From Firmicutes bacterium OM04-13BH (GTDB taxonomy: Bacteria > Bacillota > Clostridia > Lachnospirales > Lachnospiraceae), in contig QULP01000008.1 of NCBI GenBank assembly GCA_003481745.1, positions 1 through 64,000 of the forward strand: DNA of 64,000 bases, read 5' to 3'. The position numbers were made by a program, and so were the translations under genes. This document shows, in pieces, positions 17,066-25,351 of the stretch (positions within the stretch are counted from its first letter, which is position 1; each line of letters begins with the position of its first letter). Under the pieces are notes generated by a model that was given only the letters and a program-made list of their open reading frames with translations, was not told the origin of the DNA and ran no database searches.

Positions 17066-17884
17066 TTAAGCCTTTGGTAATGGACCAATTAAGCCTTCTC
17101 TGTACGCTCCGATGTATTCCATACAAAATTCATCTTCGCCAAGCAAAGCTTCGGTTGCATAAGTAAGACCTAACATGTCACGATTGGTTGGGTCCATAAT
17201 AGCACTGTCAAGACCTGCATTCATTGCAAGAATTAAAAATCCGTAGTTAATCAGTTTACGAACCGGAAGATTAAAAGAAATGTTGCTGACAGCTGCTGTA
17301 ATATGAATTGATGGATACTGTTTTCGGACAGTTTGTATGACTTCGATATTCATTGCAATTCCGTCTTCTGAAGTACAAAGCATTTCAACTAACGGGTCGA
17401 TATGAATTCGGCTCGGATTAATATTATACTCTTTGGCTTTTGCCATGATTTTGTCAAAGACACGAAGACGGTCGGCTGCACATTTTGGGATACCGGTATC
17501 ATCACTTAACAGTGCGATAACTTGCCAGTCTTTGTTTTCTTCCTGTGCCATAAGAGGAAAGATTTTGTCAATTTTATCGCCCTCTCCGGATACAGAATTA
17601 AAGATTCCGGGACGTTTGCAGAATTTATATGCCTGTGTTAAAACGTCAGCGCTTGGACTGTCAACAGAAATCGGTAAATCGGTTACTTCCTGGATGCAGT
17701 CAATCATCCATTTTAAAGTTTCTACTTCTTCGGCTTCCGGAACGGATGCACAACAATCGATGTAAGTGGCATTTGCCGCAGCCTGTTTTCTTGCACGTTC
17801 TTTAATAAACTCGGAATCACGTTCTGCGATTGCCTTTGCTACAGATGGAATGGAACCATTGATTTTTTCCCCAATAATAATCAA
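17066..17884 (-). CDS. Methyltetrahydrofolate:corrinoid methyltransferase (MT II)
   Basis: A 272-residue pterin-binding TIM barrel of the AcsE/MetH type. It moves the methyl group between a corrinoid protein and tetrahydrofolate, linking O-demethylation to the Wood-Ljungdahl methyl branch. Family segments visible are IIGEKINGS at the start, DLPISVDSPS, and AAVSNISFNLP. I choose the TTG at 17882-17884: AGGAGG is 8 nt upstream and the family N-terminus IIGEKIN follows directly. An earlier in-frame TTG at 17905 lies upstream of the ribosome binding site. Confidence 0.88.
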   Translation of the reverse strand: MIIIGEKINGSIPSVAKAIAERDSEFIKERARKQAAANATYIDCCASVPEAEEVETLKWMIDCIQEVTDLPISVDSPSADVLTQAYKFCKRPGIFNSVSGEGDKIDKIFPLMAQEENKDWQVIALLSDDTGIPKCAADRLRVFDKIMAKAKEYNINPSRIHIDPLVEMLCTSEDGIAMNIEVIQTVRKQYPSIHITAAVSNISFNLPVRKLINYGFLILAMNAGLDSAIMDPTNRDMLGLTYATEALLGEDEFCMEYIGAYREGLIGPLPKA

Positions 17885-18010
17885 ATGAAACACCTCCTGA
17901 AACAATATAATTAAGGATTTCCCTTTCGTTTCCTGCTTTTTATATTTATTATTTTAGCAGGGTAGAGAGAAATAACAAGCCGCAGAAAGTGGGGAAAAAT
18001 TCAAAGTTTT

Positions 18011-18026
18011 CCTACAAAGTGTAGGA
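18011..18026. promoter_or_regulatory. Palindrome shared with the PucR1 promoter
   Basis: CCTACAAAGTGTAGGA contains the 13-mer CTACAAAGTGTAG, the exact reverse complement of the palindrome at 10004-10016. It lies between the AraC regulator and the methyltetrahydrofolate methyltransferase gene, about 130 bp upstream of the latter. Confidence 0.5.
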
Positions 18027-18050
18027 AAGAAAATAATGACATATGAGGGG

Positions 18051-18953
18051 TTACCTGTCGTAATCCGGAAACAGACCAATCCGGTAATCTCTTGGGGACA
18101 TTCCGGTATAGCGTTTGAACATGCGGGAATAATATCCGGCATCACTAAAGCCACAGCAAAGTGCAGTTTCAGTGATGGAAAATTCAGGGTTTCTAAGATA
18201 AGGAATGCTTTGTTCAATTCGGTAACGCAGAAGATAATCAAAAAGTGATTCCTGCATGTGTTTTTTAAAAAAACGGCAACATTCGCTTTTACATAAATGA
18301 ACTGAGTTGGCAATATCATCGAGAGAGATTTTCTTTTCAAAATTTTCGTGAATAAAACTTAAGATGGCTTTTAATCTGGCTGATGTTTTCGGATTCAGAG
18401 CATTTTCATTTAAAGAAAATGAGGTTCTGTGTTCGAGGAGCATCAGCCAGATTTTTGTAAGCTGCATTTGAATTTTGATTTCATAAAAATCGGATTTATC
18501 GGAGGAAAGGGAGATTAATTCGCAGACCAGTTCTTTTAAATCGTGATGCCAGGATTCGCTGCCATCAAATAAAATAGAGGAAAATTCTTTTGCACTTACA
18601 ACGGCATCGACATATTTGGTCTGAATCAGACTGTTTTCAAATCCATAAATTAATTTTGAATCAAAAGTAATACTCCAGTAGTAGCAGGCTCTTCCGTCAA
18701 TGGAGTGACCGCTGTGCAGAGCATTGCAGTTGGAAAACAGTAGGTCTCCTTTTTGGACATGCATTTCATGTCCGTTAATCTGATACATCATTTCGCCCTC
18801 TTCAATTAATGTTAATTCGATTTCAGGATGCCAGTGCCAGGAAAAGGTATTTAACTCATAAGATGTGATGCTCTCATGGCTGACCAGAATCGGGAAAGAA
18901 ACATCTCCATGGCTTTTTAATTCCCTCTGGTTTCGATTCGTCTGTATTTGCAT
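18051..18953 (-). CDS. AraC family transcriptional regulator
   Basis: A 300-residue regulator. The N-terminal cupin-like sensor contains the HWHPEIELTLIEEGEM segment. The C-terminal double helix-turn-helix (about 195-295) contains LDDIANSVHLCKSECCRFFKK and the AraC signature GFSDAGYYSRMFKRYTGMSPRDYR. It is read toward the corrinoid genes and is divergent from galactokinase. Both are possible targets. The cupin-type sensor and the neighbouring galactose genes make sugar sensing slightly more likely. Confidence 0.85.
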   Translation of the reverse strand: MQIQTNRNQRELKSHGDVSFPILVSHESITSYELNTFSWHWHPEIELTLIEEGEMMYQINGHEMHVQKGDLLFSNCNALHSGHSIDGRACYYWSITFDSKLIYGFENSLIQTKYVDAVVSAKEFSSILFDGSESWHHDLKELVCELISLSSDKSDFYEIKIQMQLTKIWLMLLEHRTSFSLNENALNPKTSARLKAILSFIHENFEKKISLDDIANSVHLCKSECCRFFKKHMQESLFDYLLRYRIEQSIPYLRNPEFSITETALCCGFSDAGYYSRMFKRYTGMSPRDYRIGLFPDYDR

Positions 18954-18992
18954 AAAATCTCAATATCCTCCATATAATCCCCATGATATTCC

Positions 18993-19022
18993 TTGTATTA
19001 GTGTCTATAACTCCATTATAAT
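18993..19022 (+). promoter_or_regulatory. galK promoter
   Basis: TTGTAT (18993-18998), an 18-bp spacer and TATAAT (19017-19022) lie in the AraC-galK divergent gap. Confidence 0.6.
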
Positions 19023-19088
19023 ACAAGTAACAAAACTTACAAGTGTGAACGTAAAGAAAAGAAAAATACAATAAAGGAAGGTAAAAAA

Positions 19089-20348
19089 ATGGGAATGTTT
19101 GAATCAGAAAAAGAAGTAAGCGTACTGAGCAGTGTTTATGGAGAAGAAAACTTAGCGAAGGAACAGGCAAGATATGAACATCTGGCAACAAAATTTAAAG
19201 AATGTTTTGGCGAGGGAGAAGTGGATTTCTTCAGTGCACCGGGAAGAACCGAGATTCTTGGAAATCATACCGACCATAATCATGGAAAAGTATTAACTGC
19301 AAGCATTGCAATGGATACCATTGCAGCAGCAAGAAAAAACGGAACTTCTCTGGTTCATGTAATCAGTGAGGGATACAAAGCAATTACCATTGATTTGGAA
19401 AATCTGGATTCTGAATGTAAATGCAAAGGAACCTTATCTTTATTAATCGGTATGTTTGAATGTGCCATAAAAAAAGGATACAAAGTAGAAGGATTTGATG
19501 CTTATATCACAACAGAGGTAATCGGTGCAGCCGGTGTCAGTTCATCTGCGTCTTTTGAAATGCTGATTTGCGCAATCATGAACTACTTCAGCAATGAAGG
19601 AAAAATTGATTATGTTGAATATGCGAAAATCGGACAGTATGCAGAACATGAATATTGGTTAAAACAGTCCGGACTGTTAGACCAGATGGCATGTGCAGTA
19701 GGCGGAGTCATTGCGATTGATTTCAAAGAGGAAATGCCAAAAGTAGAAAAAGTGGAATTCGGTTATGATAAGTTAGGATATGACTTAATTATTGTAAATA
19801 CAGGAAAAGGTCATGCAGACTTAAGTGAAGAATATTCCGCAGTGCCGGTTGAAATGAAACGTGCCGCAAAGGTATTTGGAAAAGAAGTGCTTGCGGATGT
19901 GGACGAAAAAGAATTTATGGCAAATCTTAATAAAGTAAGAGAAGAAGCCGGTGACCGTGCAGTAATGCGTGCCCTGCATTTCTTTGCAGAACAAAAAAGA
20001 GTAGATACTGCAGTAAAAGCAATCAAAGAAGAAGATTATGCAACCTTCTTAAGCTGCATTACAAAATCAGGAAATTCCTCCTGGAAATGGTTACAGAACT
20101 GCTTTGCAACAAAAGATGAGACAGAACAGGCAGTTCCGGTTGCACTTGCGCTGACCGAATTATTTATCGAAGAAGAAGGAAGAGGATACTGCCGAGTGCA
20201 TGGCGGTGGATTTGCCGGTGTCATTGCAGCAGTACTTCCAAAAGATTTAACACCGAAATATGTGGAGATGATGACTCCTTATATGGGAGAAGAAAATATT
20301 TATGTGATGCAGATTCGCCAGACTGGTGCAGTGCATTTGGAGATGTAA
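19089..20348 (+). CDS. galK: Galactokinase
   Basis: A 419-residue GHMP kinase that phosphorylates galactose at C1, the first step of the Leloir pathway. The galactokinase signature PGRTEILGNHTDHN (residues 51-64), the GHMP ATP loop GAAGVSSSAS and the C-terminal CRVHGGGFAGV are all present. An AAGGAAG-type ribosome binding site precedes the ATG. Together with the alpha-galactosidase downstream it makes a small galactoside-use set. No galT or galE is visible in this window. Confidence 0.93.
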   Translation: MGMFESEKEVSVLSSVYGEENLAKEQARYEHLATKFKECFGEGEVDFFSAPGRTEILGNHTDHNHGKVLTASIAMDTIAAARKNGTSLVHVISEGYKAITIDLENLDSECKCKGTLSLLIGMFECAIKKGYKVEGFDAYITTEVIGAAGVSSSASFEMLICAIMNYFSNEGKIDYVEYAKIGQYAEHEYWLKQSGLLDQMACAVGGVIAIDFKEEMPKVEKVEFGYDKLGYDLIIVNTGKGHADLSEEYSAVPVEMKRAAKVFGKEVLADVDEKEFMANLNKVREEAGDRAVMRALHFFAEQKRVDTAVKAIKEEDYATFLSCITKSGNSSWKWLQNCFATKDETEQAVPVALALTELFIEEEGRGYCRVHGGGFAGVIAAVLPKDLTPKYVEMMTPYMGEENIYVMQIRQTGAVHLEM

Positions 20349-20368
20349 TATTCTAAAGGATGAAAAAG

Positions 20369-20405
20369 ATGGGATACTTGGCTTAGGTCAGGTGTCCCGT
20401 TTTTA
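20369..20405 (+). terminator. Terminator of galK
   Basis: GGGATAC and GTGTCCC arms are followed by GTTTTT. Confidence 0.65.
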
Positions 20406-20443
20406 ATTTTGGGTCTGAAAAGAAATTGTGTTCTATAAACACA

Positions 20444-20515
20444 TTATCCACAACAAAAAAACTTGTATGGGGAAAAGTCTTTTTTATTGTGGACAAAATG
20501 TGGAAAAGGTATAAT
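20444..20515 (+). promoter_or_regulatory. Alpha-galactosidase promoter region with DnaA-box-like sites
   Basis: TTGTGG (20487-20492), 17 bp, TATAAT (20510-20515). The segment also holds one perfect DnaA box TTATCCACA (20444-20452) and two one-mismatch reverse boxes, TGTGGACAA and TGTGGAAAA, near 20488 and 20500. Confidence 0.6.
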
Positions 20516-20547
20516 AAAAATAGCAAAAATTTGTATGGGAGGAACGA

Positions 20548-21858
20548 ATGGATATGAACAAAAACGATTTTGCGAAAAATCCGCCGATGGGCTGGAACAG
20601 CTGGGACTGCTATGGGGCATCGGTAACAGAAAAAGAATTGAAACAGAATGCAGATTATATGGCAGAGCATTTAAAACAGTATGGCTGGGAATATGTTGTA
20701 TGTGATATCCAGTGGTATGAGCCGACTGCGGATTCCAGTCATTATCATAAGTTTGCTGATTTATGTATGGATGAATATGGCAGACTGATTCCGGCGGAGA
20801 ATCGTTTCCCATCCGCAAAAGGGGGAAAAGGATTTAAAGAGATTGCGGATTATGTGCATGAAAAAGGTTTGAAGTTTGGAATTCATATCATGAGGGGGAT
20901 TCCGCGTCAGGCAGTTTCTGCAAATGTGACAATTAAGGGAACTTCTTATACAGCACGTCAGGTGACACATCCGGCTTCTATCTGCTGTTGGAATTCCGAT
21001 ATGTATGGATTAGATTCGACCCAGCCCGGAGCACAGGAATATTATGATTCTATTTTAGAATTGTACGCTTCATGGGGTGTAGATTATATTAAAGTGGATG
21101 ATATCTGCGTAAAATATGGCAGACCTGGAGATGAAAGCACATTGGAGTATGGCGGAAATGAAATTGAAATGATTCATCGGGCGATTGAAAAATGTGGACG
21201 TCCGATCGTCTTAAGTCTTTCTCCTGGACCGGCAATGGTAGAGCAGGCAGAACATTTAAGAAAATATGCAAATCTGTGGAGAATCACAAATGATTTCTGG
21301 GACTGCTGGGAAAACATTATGGAAATGTTTGACCGCTGTAATAACTGGGCTCCTTATGTATCGGAAGGCTGTTTCCCAGACTGTGATATGTTTCCGATTG
21401 GCCATATCTCAATTCGGGGATGCGAACATGGTTTAAGTGACAGATGGACAAGACTTTCAAAAGCAGAGCAGAGAACCATGCTTACCTTATGGAATATTTT
21501 CCGTTCTCCGCTTATGATTGGTTGTGAATTGACCGATATGGATGAGTGGACAAAATCACTTTTAACCAACGAAGAAGTTTTGGCATTGTTAAAGAAAAGC
21601 CGTAATGCACACCAGGCAATCCGTCAGGGGGATATGATTGTCTGGCAGGCAGACGATGAAGACGGAAATGTTTACCTTGCAGTCTTTAATACAACCAACT
21701 GGAGTGAAAACTTTGCGGTTGATTTTCGGGCATTAGATTTAAGTGGAAGTTATAAAATGCGAGATTTGTGGGAGAAAAAAGAGTTAGGTGAAATAGAAGG
21801 AAAACTGGTTGTAGAAGTGGAATCCCATGGGGCGAAATTATATCGGTTGAGTAAATAG
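20548..21858 (+). CDS. Alpha-galactosidase, glycoside hydrolase family 27
   Basis: A 436-residue enzyme that releases terminal alpha-linked galactose. The GH27 N-terminus PPMGWNSWDCYG, the nucleophile segment YIKVDD (about residue 180) and the acid/base region near RITNDFWDCW fit the family, and a C-terminal beta-sandwich follows. There is no signal peptide, so it acts on imported oligosaccharides in the cytoplasm and feeds galactokinase upstream. GGGAGG is 5 nt before the ATG; a second in-frame ATG two codons later is better spaced. Confidence 0.93.
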   Translation: MDMNKNDFAKNPPMGWNSWDCYGASVTEKELKQNADYMAEHLKQYGWEYVVCDIQWYEPTADSSHYHKFADLCMDEYGRLIPAENRFPSAKGGKGFKEIADYVHEKGLKFGIHIMRGIPRQAVSANVTIKGTSYTARQVTHPASICCWNSDMYGLDSTQPGAQEYYDSILELYASWGVDYIKVDDICVKYGRPGDESTLEYGGNEIEMIHRAIEKCGRPIVLSLSPGPAMVEQAEHLRKYANLWRITNDFWDCWENIMEMFDRCNNWAPYVSEGCFPDCDMFPIGHISIRGCEHGLSDRWTRLSKAEQRTMLTLWNIFRSPLMIGCELTDMDEWTKSLLTNEEVLALLKKSRNAHQAIRQGDMIVWQADDEDGNVYLAVFNTTNWSENFAVDFRALDLSGSYKMRDLWEKKELGEIEGKLVVEVESHGAKLYRLSK

Positions 21859-21884
21859 AAAAAATTTTGGAAGAGGCAGAAAAT

Positions 21885-21918
21885 CAGGCAGTGTCTAAAG
21901 GGATGGACACTGCCTGTT
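21885..21918. terminator. Bidirectional terminator
   Basis: A perfect 11-bp stem CAGGCAGTGTC with its complement sits between the convergent alpha-galactosidase and CinA-like genes. Confidence 0.75.
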
Positions 21919-21923
21919 TGACT

Positions 21924-22433
21924 TTAACTTTCCAGTATTTCGATTAATTTATCATATACTTCTTTTGCTACAGCAAGTTTATAGGCGAGTCTGGTCGGTT
22001 GTGGTGCTAATTCAACATAGTAAGATGAAACGGTATTATGAATTTTAATTGCAAAATAGACCTGACCCGGAACAGAAGCATTCGGATTGGCTGGGTCAAT
22101 ATTTCCCATTGTGCCGGTTACACCGATTCCAATATCGGCAAGATAAGCTTTTGCACAGGCACATGCCATTGCTTCGGCGGTTTCTTTTGAATAGACGGAG
22201 TAAGTGTCAATAATTTCAGCCGGAACACCCTGCATAATTTTGGCTTCGTTTGAGTAGGTGATAAAAGCCCCTTTTAAAATGGCAGAAGCCCCTTCCGTAT
22301 CAGTAATTAAAGAGGCAATCTGACCGGAAGTTGCACTTTCCATTGTGGTGATGCTTAAGTGCTTTTCAATTAAACATTTTGTTAAGGCACGGTAATTATT
22401 TCGAATATCGGATTCTATGTAGTGTTTTGTCAT
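21924..22433 (-). CDS. CinA C-terminal domain protein (nicotinamide-nucleotide amidase family)
   Basis: A 169-residue stand-alone CinA C-terminal domain (PncC type), which deamidates nicotinamide mononucleotide in NAD recycling. Family segments visible are TTMESATSGQIASLIT, FITYSNEAK and GVTGTMG. The typical G-G is reduced to T-S in the first motif, so activity is not certain. I take the ATG at 22433: GGGGGAAATTC precedes it, and the upstream extension to 22556 encodes only a low-complexity hydrophobic stretch. Confidence 0.85.
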   Translation of the reverse strand: MTKHYIESDIRNNYRALTKCLIEKHLSITTMESATSGQIASLITDTEGASAILKGAFITYSNEAKIMQGVPAEIIDTYSVYSKETAEAMACACAKAYLADIGIGVTGTMGNIDPANPNASVPGQVYFAIKIHNTVSSYYVELAPQPTRLAYKLAVAKEVYDKLIEILES

Positions 22434-22579
22434 GGTGAATTTCCCCCTTTTGAATTTTAATCTGCTTTTATTATATCTTAATATCGAAAGAAAAAAGAGT
22501 AGAATTATAAGATAAATGCAAGATATTATGCATCGAATGAGGTATAATGAAATCATAAAACAACTCAGGGGGATTTGCT

Positions 22580-25351
22580 GTGTGGAAGATAGAAATTATT
22601 TGGAAGCAATTATACGAAGATATTTATGTCAAATTTACAAAAAATGAGTCAGACCAGAAAACATTTATAAAAGAAATTTTTCCGGATGGTTTATATCAAA
22701 AAATGTTTGTAAGAAGTGGGAAAGTTCAGGGAAAATATGTTTCTTTAGTCTGCCGTGCGACTATTGATGCAAAGAAACGTTTTCTGGATGCGGGTGATTA
22801 TCTGATTCAGTTAAAAAATGAGGCGCATGAGGATTATAATTTTGAAGAAAATCCAATGCTTCAGGAATTTGCAGAAAACTGGAAACGATTAGTACCTGCA
22901 TGTACAGAGACGCAGGAAAATAAAGTTGCGAAAGCAGTTTATCGTCTGATTGATAAAATTGAGGAAGAAAAAGATGAATTGTTTATCAAGGAAAGATTAT
23001 TTCAGCTTTATGATAAACAAGAATATGCACAGATTCTTGCAGTATTTTCGATTATTGCATCTACGTTATGCAGTTTTGGAATGGAAAATACGAAATTTTC
23101 GGAACAGGATTTAAAACTTCATAGTTTATTTCTGCCGAAGCTTGTGGAAGAAGAGGAAGAATCGGATGCGATAAAAATAGCTCAGGAAATGCTTCATAGA
23201 GAAGAAGGCTCACTGGAAGAACTAAAAGAATGTCTGGGGATTGCATTAAACAATCCATACGAGAAAGGAAAAGCCAATTATCTGCTTGCAAGGCGAGCCT
23301 ATCAGCTAAAAGATAAAAAAGCAGGTAATGCATTTTTAAAAGAGGCAGTTAAGTTTTCTTATGAACCGGCAAAACTTTGGAAAAATAATGCAGATGCTGA
23401 AACTATACTAGAGAAAATACGAATCACTTATCAAAATCCGGCATCTGATGGAGAAGATGTAATGAGATGCTGCAAAGGCTGTGAGAAAATCCTGTATTTT
23501 ACACCTGCAGTAGAGAAAAGGTATCGTGGAGAGGCATCATTTGTATTATATAAATATATTCGTGCAGGAAAATATCAATCTTCAACAAATGAAACTGCAG
23601 ATTATTATCTGAAAATCAGTAATAACTGTGGATTTTATCTGGCGCAGGAAGAGTGGAAAGTAAATAATGAGAGTCGGATTATACCCCAGGTTATGCGGGC
23701 AGAAACTGCCACAGTGGGACGATGCTATTCAAATACAAAGAATAAATATGCCAAAATATTCGAAAAGACGATCCCGGAAAGCTGGGAGAGATGGCTTGCA
23801 GAGTTTGATCTGACGGTAATGCAAATGAAAATTCATGAAAAAACGGCAAAACGTTTTTTGTTTTTGGATGATGATTTTGAAAAAAATATAGAAGATTTAT
23901 TTGAATTATTACAGTTAATAAAAGATGAAAAACCAGAGACCAAAGAACTGAATATAGAAATTTTTATCCGAAATGATTCAGAAATCGCCCGTGCTCTGAT
24001 TGATACAGCATTAAGTGGTCTTCCGGAGTATACGATTCCTGTTTTTATAATTGATGATGATAAAACAGCAGCACAACAGCTGCTATCTCATCACCCTTTG
24101 TTTTATCCGGTTCGTGCGGTGGATTTAAAGGAAAGTGCAAAAAAATTAAAAGAAGACAGACCAATCCTGCATTTTATTATTTTGGGAACATCGAGAGTTG
24201 CGAAATGGCTGGTTCGTGAAGCATTCTGGATGATGGGATTTCGTGAAAATGCGATTTTATGTAAGATTACGGTGTTAGATGAGAAAGGCGAAGAATTTGT
24301 TCGTAAAATAAAGGCAGAATACCCGGGAATGGTAAAAAGCGATTTTGATGTAGAAGAGATTGAACTGCCGGAGGTTTTAGGAGAAAATATTGATTTTCAT
24401 TCTTTTCAGTTAGCGGATATCTTAAAGAACATAATGAATGAAACTCCGTATGGTTATTTTGCGGTAGCGACTGAATCAGATGAAGAAAATCTTTCACTGG
24501 CAACAAGAATCCGTGAAATTCTGGTTCGTAATAATATTGAACAGAGAAATGAGACAGCACTGGAGACCCCAAATCCGATTGCAGTTCTGTGTCGGAAAGA
24601 CCAGCTTGCATGGACTGCAAAAAGACTGGTAATTGAAAAAGAAATATATGGAGACAGATGGTTTAATACCTGGTCCTTTATTCCGTTTGGAAATCTTTCG
24701 GCATACTATAGCTGGGATTTGGTGGCTGGAGGAACTTTTGAAAAACTTTCAAAGTGTATTCATTATCAGTTTGCGGGGCTGAGCCCGGAAGAGACCAAGG
24801 CGGGCAGTGAAAAGGCAGAACTGCAAGATAAGGTCTATTATGGAAGACAATATAATCATGACAGTTCCTATAGTCTGGCTCTTAGCATGCCGTATCGTAT
24901 TTTTCAGTTTCGGGATATTAATGGAAATCAGATTATGCCGATTGCATGGGAAATCTGGGACGAGAAGGCATTTGCTTCGGTGGAACAGCTGAATTATCTG
25001 GCAAATCGAAGCAGAGGAGTAAAAGAAAGTGAATATAAGACGGTAGCTGTCTGGGAACATGACCGCTGGGTAAGATGGATGTTGTCCCGTGGCTGGCTCC
25101 CTGCAAATGTAGAGGATGCTGTTTTTGCAGTTAAATGTGGGAATGAAAGACAGCAATTGTTTGTGGCAAAACTGCATCCTTGCATCTGTGCTTATGAGGG
25201 GCAGAAGGAATTAAAGCTTGCATTAAAAAATGAATGTGGAATGGATAAAGATTTTTACAGTTATGATATGGCAAATATCAAAGATACCAAAAGACTTCTG
25301 GCATTAGAATGGTTGAAGGAAAGAGAGAAAGAAGATGGGGAAAGAGATTGA
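22580..25351 (+). CDS. Large protein with Rossmann-like and RyR-like domains, partner of a TIR protein
   Basis: A 923-residue cytosolic protein with a GTG start after CAGGGGGA. The N-terminal half is helical, with a short Sel1/TPR-like stretch near residues 230-270. Around residue 530 a TrkA-N-like Rossmann strand-loop-helix occurs (FIILGTSRVAKWLV). Near residues 815-835 the segment AVWEHDRWVRWMLSRGW matches the RyR (ryanodine receptor repeat) core of bacterial proteins. Its last 17 bp overlap the TIR gene start, so the two are translationally coupled. RyR and TIR domains recur together in predicted nucleotide-signal or defence systems; a defence role here is inference. Confidence 0.7.
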   Translation: MWKIEIIWKQLYEDIYVKFTKNESDQKTFIKEIFPDGLYQKMFVRSGKVQGKYVSLVCRATIDAKKRFLDAGDYLIQLKNEAHEDYNFEENPMLQEFAENWKRLVPACTETQENKVAKAVYRLIDKIEEEKDELFIKERLFQLYDKQEYAQILAVFSIIASTLCSFGMENTKFSEQDLKLHSLFLPKLVEEEEESDAIKIAQEMLHREEGSLEELKECLGIALNNPYEKGKANYLLARRAYQLKDKKAGNAFLKEAVKFSYEPAKLWKNNADAETILEKIRITYQNPASDGEDVMRCCKGCEKILYFTPAVEKRYRGEASFVLYKYIRAGKYQSSTNETADYYLKISNNCGFYLAQEEWKVNNESRIIPQVMRAETATVGRCYSNTKNKYAKIFEKTIPESWERWLAEFDLTVMQMKIHEKTAKRFLFLDDDFEKNIEDLFELLQLIKDEKPETKELNIEIFIRNDSEIARALIDTALSGLPEYTIPVFIIDDDKTAAQQLLSHHPLFYPVRAVDLKESAKKLKEDRPILHFIILGTSRVAKWLVREAFWMMGFRENAILCKITVLDEKGEEFVRKIKAEYPGMVKSDFDVEEIELPEVLGENIDFHSFQLADILKNIMNETPYGYFAVATESDEENLSLATRIREILVRNNIEQRNETALETPNPIAVLCRKDQLAWTAKRLVIEKEIYGDRWFNTWSFIPFGNLSAYYSWDLVAGGTFEKLSKCIHYQFAGLSPEETKAGSEKAELQDKVYYGRQYNHDSSYSLALSMPYRIFQFRDINGNQIMPIAWEIWDEKAFASVEQLNYLANRSRGVKESEYKTVAVWEHDRWVRWMLSRGWLPANVEDAVFAVKCGNERQQLFVAKLHPCICAYEGQKELKLALKNECGMDKDFYSYDMANIKDTKRLLALEWLKEREKEDGERD

